A DNA stretch of 64,000 bases from Zychaea mexicana (GCF_025766255.1 NW_026516672.1:496001-560000); one strand, 5' to 3'. Shown: positions 1 through 10,165, counted from the stretch's first letter. Numbers and translations are program-made. The notes: generated by a model from the sequence alone, not told the origin.

Positions 1-333
1 GGTATGTGATAATGCGATGCATATGTGATTCATGTCAAAGAGATCTTCTTGGTTCATGGTTGCTGCTCCTTCAATTATCCCAGTTTCATGGTATAAATTA
101 GTTTTATAATTTGCTCGTTGGTTGTATATTGTGTTCCTATTGCTCCGATTGATCCAAGTGTCCAACCCAAGCCAACGATGGGATCCGTGGTTGTGTTTTC
201 GGTGAGTGGCACCACGAGATCACCGACCCAGACGATATAAACTCGCTGCCTTCACCAGAATAGCACATGCATGCTACACCGGGCCTGTGGGCCATCCTAG
301 ACGCCCACCCATGGCCTGCAAGGCCATCATCGG
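1..333. other. no gene recognised
   Basis: I see no recognisable gene here. Short open frames on both strands overlap each other and the start of the inverted repeat, with no conserved motif. The sequence is AT-rich up to about 170 and then more balanced. Confidence 0.4.
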
Positions 334-664
334 CGCCCCAGCAGATGATACTCCAACGCACATGGCAAAGTGTTGCGATGGTAAAACATCGGCACTGACG
401 TCCATGCTGCATGCATTCCAGCGTATGTCCTGTGTGGTAAGTGCATGAGAGTGGAGAAATTGGCGGTGTCATTTGTGCTGTGTCGTACAGGAAAACGTGA
501 GGAGTGCGAGGAGAACAATGCGATTTGGATCCTCCCTCCCTCAGTGGAAGGCAGAATCTGGCGTGGTGACTGGACTTGAAATGCAATAGCATTGCAATGA
601 AGATCGTCGGGAAACAGAAGCACCAACAGAGACGCCAACCTCGAGAACCGAATACATCTATGCA

Positions 665-693
665 TGACTAGAATGGCTTGAACATTCTAGTCA
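665..693. repeat. 11-bp perfect stem with 7-nt loop
   Basis: TGACTAGAATG at 665-675 is followed by GCTTGAA and its exact reverse complement CATTCTAGTCA at 683-693. It lies in the spacer of the larger inverted repeat, just left of a second palindrome. Confidence 0.75.
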
Positions 694-700
694 GAAACCC

Positions 701-764
701 CATCCCTTATAACGATCTCTTTTTCCAAGTCGCAGCTAGGAAAAAACAGTCGTTATAAGGGATG
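701..764. repeat. 64-bp palindrome, possible collapsed transposon termini
   Basis: CATCCCTTATAACGA at 701-715 is repeated exactly as its reverse complement at 750-764. The match continues imperfectly to 26 bp per arm around a spacer of about 12 bp. Two terminal inverted repeats left facing each other after internal deletion of a DNA transposon would look like this. No transposase remains, so this is inference. Confidence 0.6.
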
Positions 765-1226
765 CATCAAGAGCATCTATCGTTAGTGATTTCTGAATGT
801 AACACTGATAATAGCACAGACCCACGCGTTTCCTCTTTATACGTCACTTAATAAAAAAGCTTGTACATACCATCTTTGTCGTCAAAGAACTGCCTTGCAT
901 ATCTCTGCTGTAATTCTGATTCTGCACTACCTACAAGACAGATGATGTTGCATCCTCGAACCCCAGATCGCCCACACCAGATCCCATATACCCTTCCACT
1001 GTTCCCCTCGCAGATCCAAGTCGCATTGTTCTCCTCGCACTCCTCACCTTTTCCTGTACGACACAGCACAAAAGGCACCGCCAATTTCTCCACTCTCATG
1101 CACTTACCACACAGTACATGACACACGCTGGAACGCATGCAGCATGGACGTCAGTGTCCGATGTTATACCATCGCAACACTTTGCTATGGGCCTTGGAGT
1201 ATCATCTGCTGGGGCACCGGCGCTGC

Positions 1227-1990
1227 GCCGCACACAGGTCGGCCACCACTGCTCCTATAGAGTTAAAAGGGTCATAAAAGGTTAGGAAACTGTAATGAAA
1301 AGATGATTCAGTACATCGTAGTTTAAAAGAATACATACTTTACCTCCTCAAAACTTCAAAATTGCCTTTGCCACAGTGAAGACGGTTCTCGTCTAAATAG
1401 AATTCATGCAAGCGCTAGCTATTTAGTCGTTGATCAATATACCAAGTAACTGCATCGTGTATCGTATGTCACATACCTTTTTCTGGACATTGAATCCAGT
1501 AAGAAGCGCCCGAAGGCGCTTTGTCAATAAATAAATAGATAAATAAAGCGGTTGGCAAAATCGGTGCGGAAATGGAAGAAGTCTTGGGATGGCGGAGGAC
1601 AACTGGCGGTATAAGCAGGAAGACCTATCAAAATTAGGGAACAAGTCAGTATCCACGATACACGTTATCACGCAATGAACCCCGTAAAATCCAAGTGAAA
1701 GATAACCTTACCAGTATTTATATGAAGGTTTTTTTTTAGTGTTTTGATGTTTTGATGTTTTTTTGGGTGCTTTTGTAATTTTTGTACTGCTTTTTTTAAA
1801 TGCTTTTGTGATGGTTTTTTGCTTTTTTTTCGGGGTTTCTGGTGATTTTCGCGTCGTACGGTACTGCAATAACAAAGAAAGTGAAAAGGAAAGGAAGTCT
1901 TTTTCCACCATAAGAAAGAAAACGATTAGTTAATAACGCGCTTGTGTTAGTTTTGCTACGGTCGATAAAACAACCTCAGTTTACTTACAT
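1227..1990. other. no gene recognised
   Basis: AT-rich stretch. A frame at 1708-1911 on the minus strand is a lysine-rich translation of homopolymer runs and is not credible as a protein. A frame at 1423-1671 has no recognised feature. Confidence 0.4.
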
Positions 1991-2629
1991 TCATGGACCG
2001 TAATATGGCCAGTAGACCGCGACAAGACGGGGAGTGGGATCCCACAACATGTCTCTTTCATCGCCCGTCTCCCATTCCATGTCTACTGGTTCCTCAACAA
2101 CATCCATCTCAACATCCTCCAAATCCTGCAAAAATGCTGGAATGTATGGAGGAGAGAGAAGCTGTTGTTGTTGCTGCTGAAGAAAAGGTGGAGGAGGAGG
2201 AGGAAGACGAGGAGAAGTAATAGCAGTAGCAGCAGCAGCAGTAAGAGGAGGAGGGGAAGTAGTAGTAGTACCAGTAGGAGGAGGAGGAGGAGGAGGAGGA
2301 GAGTGTTGTTGTTGTTGTTGTTGTTGCTCTTTCTTTGGCTGCTCTTGCGCCTTCTTCCACCCCTTCTTATAATTGAGCTGTTGAAGCCCTTCATTCGTTT
2401 CTTTACCTTTGTTTTTCAACTGTTGAAGTTGCTGCTGCATTCGTGTTATTGGTGGCGTGAATGTTGGTGCTGCAGATGATGTTGCAGGCATCAAAGCCGG
2501 GGGCATAGGTGGTGGTGGTGGAGGTGGTTGTGGTAGCGGTATTGCTAAAGCCTGTTGTCGGTGTCGGTTCAATCGACGGACCGGTGTCTTGAAGACACGG
2601 ATGTCATTGGGAGTAGCGTTCATGGACAT
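1991..2629 (-). CDS. Pro/Gln-rich low-complexity protein (hypothetical)
   Basis: This 212-residue frame starts MSMNATPNDIRVFKTP. It has a polyproline run near residue 35, a long Gln run near 105, alternating Pro-rich and Gln-rich blocks to about 165, and then an acidic stretch. It ends with aromatic residues (VYWPYYGP). No catalytic motif is visible; such composition is typical of actin-regulatory or nuclear scaffold proteins, but I cannot assign a family. The coding strand is dominated by CAG/CCN/ACN triplet repeats, so both strands give long frames here. This strand is preferred because the non-repetitive ends (RVFKTPVRRLNRHRQQ and the acidic tail) read as normal protein. A GTAAGT lies 3 nt beyond the stop codon, so a spliced alternative 3' end is possible. 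Confidence 0.5.
   Translation of the reverse strand: MSMNATPNDIRVFKTPVRRLNRHRQQALAIPLPQPPPPPPPMPPALMPATSSAAPTFTPPITRMQQQLQQLKNKGKETNEGLQQLNYKKGWKKAQEQPKKEQQQQQQQHSPPPPPPPPTGTTTTSPPPLTAAAATAITSPRLPPPPPPFLQQQQQQLLSPPYIPAFLQDLEDVEMDVVEEPVDMEWETGDERDMLWDPTPRLVAVYWPYYGP
2160..2340. repeat. triplet-repeat tract
   Basis: Imperfect trinucleotide repeats (GAG/GGA, GTA/GCA and GTT units) run through the middle of the Pro/Gln-rich frame. On the plus strand they give spurious Arg- and Ser-rich frames. Length variation would change the poly-Pro and poly-Gln blocks of the protein. Confidence 0.8.
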
Positions 2630-2642
2630 GGCAGCAGGTTAA

Positions 2643-5111
2643 GGGGAAAAGAAGTAAGGCACACGCGACATCGTGCGATATGCCTCAGCGGAACATCATT
2701 TCAAAGCCCGCCTTTTTCACTCTTTTTGCCTCGCGCGTTAAAAGTAAGAAGCGTGTTGAAGCATGACAAAAGCGCGCTGTTAATGTGGCATAACGCTGGA
2801 TGATAGTTTGATTGCTGCACACACCGCCTTCCCAATTGCGCTTTCTTGTTTATCATTTACATTGTCAAAGATTCTATCCATCCGTTCAAATTCCACTCTT
2901 ACCACTTTCAAGCATCAGTTTCCCACTTGTAATTGTAATATGTAAGATAATTCATGTACACTTTTGATTTAAACATTTACACTATGTTCAAACCACTGCT
3001 GTTGCTACAGGAGTTATGTTACCATGGTAATATCAGCATGATTAAAGCATGATATGAGATTGGTTTACCGAGTACAAATGTTTCAGATATCAATTTGCTT
3101 TATTTAAGCGCACATAGAATTATATTCTATTCATCTTGTTCTCCAACTCGAACATCCACTTGAACTAATAGTAGTATGTATGCTCACTCGTGTCAGCTCT
3201 TTCACTTTAAATATTACCTTCCTTGATCTTACAGTAAAGGATTTGCCATTGTTATTAGATAGCGTTGCTGGGGTGTATGATTTGGATAGGACGAGTAACG
3301 CTGACGATGGGTCTTGATTTATAGATATGTATTGATTTAAAGGCCACTCTCCATACAAAAAAAAATATCGACAGTAGACTTGATCCAACTTTTCTTTATT
3401 GGTAATAGGGCGGGAGAGGGAAGCACATCAAGCTCGAGAGACTATCTTGTGTATGTGAAATTTTCTTCTCACCAACAAAACTAGTATGGAGAGTGAAAGT
3501 GGCTTTGTATGTGTACTGGAGAATAATGACAGAATACTGATCCACTGCGAATCCTCGCTTATTTCTATGATACAAGGCTGCCATTCTTGAGCAATCTTGA
3601 AAAGGAAAGTCTCGTTTTATTTCCATGAAGGAAGCAGCACAAAAGAATAAGCAATCTACTGAGGCTCTCTCATATACAATCTACTACTGTAATCGATTTT
3701 CATAACAACATATGCTCTCTGTAATATACAGTATGGCAAGTACATAATGTATTCATTGAAGATAGGATTTGCTTAGGTGAAGGTAACCTCAAATGTCAAA
3801 CTCAGCCCTTTATACAAAACATACTGTTGATACAATGCAGTAACATCATCATACGATATAAAAGAGTACCGAAACAAAAAAACATTATGGACAACACCTA
3901 CTACTTGCCTGAAGACAACGACGGATAGTCAATGTCGCCTCTATTATTCAACAACATAGTTAGCAGAAACAGGGCGTCTCTTTAGTGCTTCCAAAGAAAC
4001 AGCTTACAGCAACGTGGTGGGAGCTGGACGATCCGTATCCATCACCATTTGCTGTTTTTTTGTTGATGATGCTTCATTTACAGTATGTTGTTGTTGTGGT
4101 ACTCAGGTGGTACAAGTGCTCCGTTGTTGACAAGCTCTATATAATCTATAGTACAGGAACGTAGAGTGAAGAATCGACGATATGGAAGACCTGGAGATCT
4201 GCTATCAAAAAAAAAAGATCCAAAGCAGCCTGTTTTGGTCACTGGTGAAAAGACAGTGGCAGATTCGAAGGAATACATCGTATATACTTCACTTATGGGA
4301 GTCTGCTACGCGGAGAAAAGCACTGAACCTTTCAAGGTTTCGTTTTCCTTATAGCTTTTACCGATAGATTAGTATTTTGCATTTTCACTGCTCCACGCAG
4401 TGGTGCTAATTTCGACCATGGCGATGTTTAGTGATAACAAGGTGATAGTTTATACGATCTTTGAATATCATAGGCGGCTTTTTCTGCATATTCGTCGAAA
4501 ATTTGTGAGAGGATTTAGCAATACTTTCTCTCTTTCAAACACATGCAATTCGTGCTTGATTGGCAAGCTGCCTACGACTATTTTGCTTAACCTTGGATAA
4601 TCTCTACAAAATGCAAAATATAGGAATTTTAGTCTCTGTTCCAGTCTTAATTAACTGACTTGATCAGGTTTTGTACATGTTACGGCTATAACTTATTGTG
4701 ACTGAGGATAGAATTGGATATGAGATCTGGGGATATGTAATATTATAACTGAAGATTTATTACTGCTTAAAAACAACTGATTTCTATACTTAATGACAGA
4801 TATAAGATATAGGGGTGTTACGGATGGTGATGACAATTATACATATTGTTGTAGTTGAGGAGGGATTGATGCTTTATAGAGGGTATTTGTGTGATCTACT
4901 AATTGGGCTTCGTGTGACTTGCTAGCAGTAGTAGCTACCGCTACAGTACAATGGATGGTGGCTGTTCATTATCAATTTCGTCAAATTCACTTATAGTGAA
5001 GAATTCAAGCTAGGCAGGATCCGAGGTATCAAGAACCATGGAGTGGCAGGGACTAGAAATAGTCGTAAATTAGAATAGCACGTACAAAAAAGAAAGGAAA
5101 AACAAAAAGAC
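2643..5111. other. 2.5-kb stretch without a supported gene
   Basis: Short AT-rich frames on both strands (for example 3131-3388 and 3396-3626 on minus, 4166-4354 and 4400-4600 on plus) lack known motifs, paired splice sites or consistent composition. Some may be fragments of decayed repeats, but none can be named. No tRNA-like cloverleaf or B-box was noticed. Confidence 0.4.
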
Positions 5112-6065
5112 TCACTGTTCTGTTTCACTCTTCAAAGCAAGCTCCTTCATTTTTAATTCAACGATTGTGCCTGTACTAAGTTCCCAAAACTTTTTTTGCT
5201 CGAGGCTTTCAAACATTTTTATAGTCATTTTGTTTGAGCTTTGGTGTATTGTTGGTTGTTGTTGTTGTTGTTGTTGAAGCTGATGTTTGACGAGATGCAT
5301 GCACACGTGTCTTGATATGGTATTCAAAAACAGCTGCCATGAGTTGATTGCAGTCAGGCTTCGATCTTGACTAAACTTTATACAATAAAGTTGATTGGTT
5401 TTAATAGAATTGGTTGATAGACCAGCGAAATCAAGAGACACCGAGAAAATATCAGTGTCTCTTTCTTTATTGTCTAGCTTTTTTTTTTGCCTTACTGTGC
5501 GTTGTCCCTTCGACGCCGACCAAATTGAAGAACCTCGCTATCTCTAGGGATATCCCGTTCGGAAGAGAATTGCGATGCAGAGGAACTTGGGGATACCAAA
5601 GACCTTGCTTGTCAAAAGATCGATCATGGGCTGTATCGGAATCCTCAGGACCAATAGATTTCCTTGCATAACCAATAATTTTGTATCCTTCCTTTCTGAG
5701 TTTGCCAAGGAACACATGATACAATGGCAAGTAATTGGTGAATCTTCTGACGATATCACTGTAAAGGCACATTAGAATAAAGTATTTCCTGCATACCATA
5801 TTTCCTTTTTATCTTACCAAGGTATTCCTTTTCATGACATATATTATCGGGTGGCATCTCCGTCACCGTGTCTTGGTCTTTTCCTGAAACCATCGGCTTG
5901 TAGAAATTTGAGCTTTCGCGAACCGAACCATTTAGCAAAGGCGTTTGGTGTTTTGATGTCGAAGCAGCTGCAGTACTCTACCAACAAATGGTATTTGTAA
6001 AGTAAACATTTATTTGGCTTCATACAATGTCTCGTTGAAAGGATCATACGGCAGTACAATCTCAT
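5112..6065 (-). pseudogene. decayed repeat-family coding relic (GYARKS motif)
   Basis: Read on the minus strand, about 0.95 kb contains protein-like segments in shifting frames. From upstream to downstream they are a segment with KYHLLVEYCSCFDIKTPNAF, one with EGYKIIGYARKS, one with FFNLVGVEGT, and one starting MSLDFAGLSTNS followed by a Gln run and an acidic, Leu-rich end. Frame changes and stops separate them, so it cannot make one protein unless unseen introns remove every break. From memory, I associate the IIGYARKS block with a multi-copy protein family of mucoralean genomes that somewhat resembles the start of serine recombinases. The catalytic serine context is not convincing here, and that assignment is only a suggestion. 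The Helitron block begins about 210 bp away. Confidence 0.4.
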
Positions 6066-6225
6066 TCAAGAAACAGAGTTTTTGAACTTCCGTTGCTAAC
6101 AATAAATAAATGAATTGTATGCGATTGCCAAGTCCAATAAAAATCAGTTAGAATACGAGCAAAATAAGATTGGTTGTCAATAAACATGGTACATCTTACC
6201 TATAGGGTGGTCAATTTTAGAAGAC

Positions 6226-6248
6226 GGCTCCTCTGTCCAAGAGGAGCC
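6226..6248. repeat. 9-bp perfect hairpin next to the Helitron block
   Basis: GGCTCCTCT, loop GTCCA, AGAGGAGCC. It sits about 30 bp outside the 3' terminus of Helitron A, so it is not the usual internal hairpin of that element. It could be a transcription-stop structure, a remnant of another element, or a coincidence. Confidence 0.6.
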
Positions 6249-6278
6249 AATTTCCAGAAAAGATGAATATGTGGCATA

Positions 6279-6500
6279 CTAGCGGTCCTTCCTCGCTTCG
6301 CTCGGATGAATGAGCCCCTCCGCTTCGCTCCGTGTCATTCAACGGAAACGCGTCGCAAGGGGGTTCCCCCCTTGACCCCCAGATTGGGGACAAGCCCCCC
6401 AAACCCCCCTGTGGAGCGAGGTTAGATCAATGTCTTGGTATTAGATACTTATTGTCTGTTTTCAAAAACAAAAGCAAAATTATTGTGCAGTGAGAAGTAT
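6279..6500 (-). repeat. Helitron 3' terminal repeat, copy A
   Basis: About 210 bp shared with 9940-10165 and 15781-15990. It contains two tandem GAGCGAAGCG-type motifs next to the CTAG end. Further in are C/G-run hairpins (AAGGGGG facing CCCCCTT, and a G6/C6 pair that is intact in copies B and C and slightly altered here). No classic short stem within 10-12 nt of the end is obvious. Confidence 0.85.
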
Positions 6501-6517
6501 TCTATCATAGGAAGTCG

Positions 6518-7674
6518 TCAAAGTTTAATACTTACTATCTCCAGTTCAAATGCAAAGCGAATAGAAGTGTGGAAAAAGATGGTGTAGTAATATTGATAAA
6601 AAGAGAATAGGTGGTGGTAACAATGAAAAATAGGCGATATAAGAAAAGAGAATAGGCGACAAAAAGAATTAGAGAAGAACTTCATGAAAACAACATCTCG
6701 GATGTTTTGGCCTTGCTGACCCGCGATACTCGAGTTCTCGGGATCTAACATGATTCTGATGGATGAAGGGGTGCGGACGCGTGACATGGCTACATAAAGT
6801 AGACCATGCGTGAACGGAGGTTCAGGCAAGTAGAGGCCGACAGTGTTAAAAGTTTGATCCTGTGCCTTATTGAGGGTCATAGTGAATGCCAGGCGAACAG
6901 CGAATTGGGTGCGTTTGAAGAGAATGGGAGAGCATGTTAGTGAATGTGTGAGTGTTATGCGAGGGATTAAGACAATGTTGCCGGCATGAGGTCCAGTGGC
7001 TATTTCAGCTTCAAATACATATCTTTGAAAAGAGCGTACAATCAGCCGTGTCCCGTTGCAGAGACCACTTTGGGTGTGCAAGTTTCTCAAAAGCATAATT
7101 GGGCAACCGATTTTGAGTTTTAGCAAGTGTGGTGGGAGGTCGGATGGATTCATGGAATTGAGCAGCTCTGGTGGGTATGTGATTTGATCCTCTGGATCAT
7201 CCACAGTATCTGCGCTCGGGAATACGTGGATGGTGCCTGGGAAATGGTCGAGTATCAGATCGTTGATTGTTGAAACGTCGGCATTCTTTGGAGTCAAGAT
7301 AGAGGGATTGATGAGGTAGTCACGATCCACATGTCGTGCGTTGAGGTTGCCGTAAATGGCTTCGATGAGCGATTTAAGCACTGCTGTACGATCTGCGAGC
7401 GCGACGCATTTGGTATCACTGGAAGGACCTATTACGATATACTTTACTGTGAGTACTACCGCTTAATAGTAAAAAACATGCAAAGTAGAAGAGAGACTAC
7501 AATGTTGAGTACCTGGCAAAAGTCAACACCAAGGACCATAATTTTTCCACCAAATGGAACATCGGCAAGCGCGGGATCGTCATGTCTCATGAGATTTGGA
7601 TACGCTTGTACGTATACGTTGATACTTGTATTGATACTTGTGTCCAGCGTGTTTAAAGCGATGACACTTCTCAT
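6518..7674 (-). pseudogene. Helitron helicase C-terminal relic (copy A)
   Basis: Two minus-strand frames together cover the C-terminal third of a Pif1-like Helitron helicase. The upstream one (about 7456-7674) has DPALADVPFGGK followed by MVLGVDF, where the family has GGDFRQ. The downstream one (6518-7381) has GCPIMLLRNL, LCNGTRLIV, FTMTLNKAQDQTF and HGLLYVAMSRVR, the last motifs of the superfamily 1B helicase. GQ is replaced by DQ in the AQGQTF motif. Walker A, Walker B and the whole Rep nuclease are missing, and the segment between the two frames is damaged. The last ~45 residues come from an AT-rich tail with GAGAATAGG-type repeats and are probably not real coding sequence. It is diverged from the helicase of Helitron B but close to that of C. 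Confidence 0.85.
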
Positions 7675-7890
7675 ATGATGAAGGACGTGAAGTGAGCTTC
7701 ATCTCGTGTTAATGAAGGTTATCCCCTTGAGTCTTTCCTCGATGCGATACCCGTTTACTCACATAGTCATACATTCATGTAGAACAAATTTTCTGATCTG
7801 GAGGAGCCACACATTTCGGCGCGTCATAAACGTGAGAGAGCAATCTGATTGGATAGATTGAACTGGCTCAAATGCCGTGTTCATTACTAC

Positions 7891-9939
7891 TATATAACCG
7901 TGCGGCCGCAGCAATCATGGGGCTCTTCTTCCTCTTCGTCAACTTTTCTAAACCAAAGCTATTCAATGTGAGTGTCATTGGAATGGATTAGAGGATCGAA
8001 GAGTGTATGCTTATGTTGGTGAGTGAGAAGAGCGTATGAAACCGGTTGTGAGTATCTCAAAATCCGTTTACCTCACTTTCTTTCTTTTTGACACAAACCT
8101 TCTTCTCGTCTTAACCTGGTCCATCTCCCCCTCACGTTGGCTCTCAAAGCGCAGATGCAAGAGTAAGTACAGTACAATATGGAAAGTGTGAAGTGTACTT
8201 TGAGGTTTTGCATGTGGATGTGATATACAGTACGAAAGAAGATCTGAATTTCGACGTGTCTAAAGAAGTGTGTGTACAGCATACAGCCGCTAATGTTATC
8301 CTCCTTTCTTCTCTGCTACTACTGTAGGATTCTGACTTTTTGAAATGGTTGGTTCGGTTTGGTGTTTGCACCCCACCCTTAAGCACAAGCAACAACTGTA
8401 AGTACGGTAGGGAATGAAATGTGAGGATGAGCTGGAGAGAAGTCGAGTGTCTGTTGGAGGTGCTGATGCCATGACGTGTCAAGAATAGTTGCATATTAAG
8501 AACAGCCTGCTCATGATCTTTCTTCTTTTCTTTCTACTTCAGGTTCCGCTTTATGCTGGTTGGGTTCATCTCGTCCGGCGGACAGGTAACAGATAGTAAG
8601 GATAAGCAAAAGGGGACTCGAACATTGGTAGGTGAGTAGGATGGCGTGGGTGCTGGAGATGACGTGTCAAAGGTGTGCAGTGTGCGCAGTAGCGTGACGG
8701 GAAAGGGTTCCTGATCATGACGTGTGCAGTATGGCAGTCTCTCAAAAAATTTTTCTTTCTCTTCTCCCCTTTCTTTTTTTTCAGAATTGGTCGTGCCGTT
8801 CTTGCTTTTCCTCTCTCTAACTCAAGGCTCTCTTCCTCCAACACAAGGATGTCATTATAGTAAGTATAGCTGGAAAGAATTTTGTGCTTGTGTTTGTCTT
8901 TGTGTGTTTGAAGAACCAGTAAGATGTGTGCCGTGACATGTCAAAAAGTGTATGCAGCTGCTCATAGATGTTTTCTTTTTCCTATTAGAGGATGGCTTTG
9001 CGGTTATCTGTTTGGACTTGGATTGGCTTAGACCCCATCTCTCTCTGTCTATAACTTTGTTGTAAAACGACAAAACAAATGTAGGTATAGCTAGATCCAG
9101 CTTGGGATGGAGGAGGATGGTTATGCTGTGTCAAAAATAAAGATAGCTTAATGACCTTTTTTTTATCCAGCTAGAAGAAGTGTTTTTGTTCTGGCTGCGA
9201 TTCTCTGCTCTACACTGGCTGGGTGTTCGGTTCTCCTGTGTCTCATCGTAGAAGTATAGGTAAGTATAGCACGATAGAATCTTGTATGTGTGTGGTTTAA
9301 CAGTTTCCCATTAACTGTTCATCTCTTTCGTTTCTCGGAATGGCGATAGTGCACAGACACCTCCATGCTAGTCAAGATTGATGCTCCACTGTCATCCCGC
9401 TCCTAGAAGCCGACCTGTCAAGTAGTCCATCGGCACTGGTCAAGATCTATCCATCCATCTGGACGGTGGCGTGTGCTTTTTGCTTTGACTTGGACCTGAG
9501 GAAGTCCTTAAAAGCCTCATCTTCTTCTTTGCGTTCTTTATATATTTTATACCCCCCTCCCCTCCTCCCCTTGCTCTGACCCAGGAAGTCGTTAAAAGCG
9601 TCTATTGCGTTCTTTATGTAGTTTATCCTTCTCCCCTCCCCTCCCCCTTTGCTTTTCTCTCACAGTTCCTAGTAGCCTCTGTCTCGACCCATCTTCGGAT
9701 GTTGCATCGTTTCACGCGAACGGCTGTTTTTTTACTCAGGCAGCCTCCGGGCGTAAGTCCTGCTTCATCTACAATTTCCCCGAGCCCACGGGTAAAAAGT
9801 GCGGCCGAGGTCCCCCATGAATTTGGGGAATGCTTTGCGTAAGTATTTACTTTCTCTTTTTCTGTCTGTGAATTTACATGGATGAGAGTTTCCTTTTTTG
9901 GATTTTTCAGCTAACTTTTAAAGATTTTAATAATAAAGA
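7891..9939 (+). other. exon-intron ladder, cargo of Helitron A
   Basis: On the plus strand a TATATAA at 7891 is followed by ATG at 7917 and a short frame (MGLFFLFVNFSKPKLFN) ending at a GTGAGT donor. Then come short blocks each bounded by a polypyrimidine-AG and a GTAAGT/GTAGGT/GTAACA donor: about 8328-8397, 8543-8585, 8785-8859, 8989-9080, 9171-9259 and 9666-9838. A last acceptor TTTTTCAG at 9910 lies just inside the Helitron end. The intervening segments share a GACGTGTCAA-like motif and a GCAGC-CTCATGATCTTT-like region before the acceptor, so the units look like diverged duplicates. I could not make one continuous protein frame from the blocks. It may be a captured host gene, a spliced non-coding RNA, or a decayed tandem repeat. 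Confidence 0.5.
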
Positions 9940-10165
9940 CTAGCTGGTCCTTCCTCGCTTCGCTCGGATGAATGAGCCCCTCCGCTTCGCTCCGTGTCAT
10001 TCAACGGAAACGCGTCGCAAGGGGGTTCCCCCCTTGACCCCCAGATTGGGGGGCAAGCCCCCCAAACCCCCCTGTCAAGCGAGGTTGGATCAATGTTTTG
10101 GTATTAGATGCTTATTGTCTGTTTTCAAAAACAAAAGCAAGATCATTGTGCAGTGAGAAGTAGTC
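9940..10165 (-). repeat. Helitron 3' terminal repeat, copy B
   Basis: Second copy of the 3' terminal region. It has one extra base near the end (CTAGCTGG rather than CTAGCGG), and the G6/C6 hairpin is intact. It continues into the conserved TCAATGTTTTGGTATTAGAT segment. Confidence 0.88.

Larger units (their letters stand above)
334..1226. repeat. long imperfect inverted repeat (two arms of about 230 bp)
   Basis: Bases about 334-566 reappear as their reverse complement at about 985-1226. The match includes the stretch around GCCCCAGCAGATGATACTCC, the stretch around GGTAAGTGCATGAGAGTGGA and the stretch around GAGGAGTGCGAGGAGAACAA, with scattered substitutions and small indels. The spacer is about 420 bp. 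Open frames in the arms are mirror images of each other and have no recognised product. The layout fits a foldback element or two inverted copies of an unknown repeat; I cannot tell which. Confidence 0.8.
6279..9939 (-). mobile_element. Helitron A (non-autonomous, 3.66 kb)
   Basis: Read on the minus strand, the element starts TCTTTATTATTAAAATC at 9939 and ends GGACCGCTAG at 6279. It therefore has the 5' TC and 3' CTRR ends of Helitrons. The 3' end is followed by T in the host, as expected for insertion between A and T. Its 5' end touches the 3' CTAG of Helitron B with no base between. Inside are a C-terminal helicase relic (6518-7674) and about 2 kb of cargo containing an exon-intron ladder on the opposite strand. 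No Rep domain is present, so it would need proteins in trans. Overall layout and sequence closely match Helitron C. Confidence 0.88.

Noticed and set aside
137..665. Minus-strand frames of 112 and 151 codons
   Set aside because: They run through an arm of the inverted repeat, overlap each other in different frames and show no motif.
2083..2479. Overlapping plus- and minus-strand frames rich in Ser, Arg, Leu or Tyr
   Set aside because: They are alternative translations of the triplet-repeat tract in the Pro/Gln-rich frame.
8328..9259. B-box-like GGTTC motifs in the exon ladder, as if tRNA-derived
   Set aside because: No matching A box, no acceptor stem and no cloverleaf could be drawn around them.
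8328..9259. Intron-borne box C/D snoRNAs in the Helitron cargo
   Set aside because: TGATG- and CTGA-like strings occur but not in consistent C/D order or with a terminal stem. Left open only as a question for RNA data.
9605..9820. 71-codon Cys-containing frame as a small secreted protein gene
   Set aside because: It spans a likely acceptor (CTCTCACAG at 9665), its upstream half is pyrimidine tract, and the matching region in Helitron C carries indels; better seen as part of the ladder.
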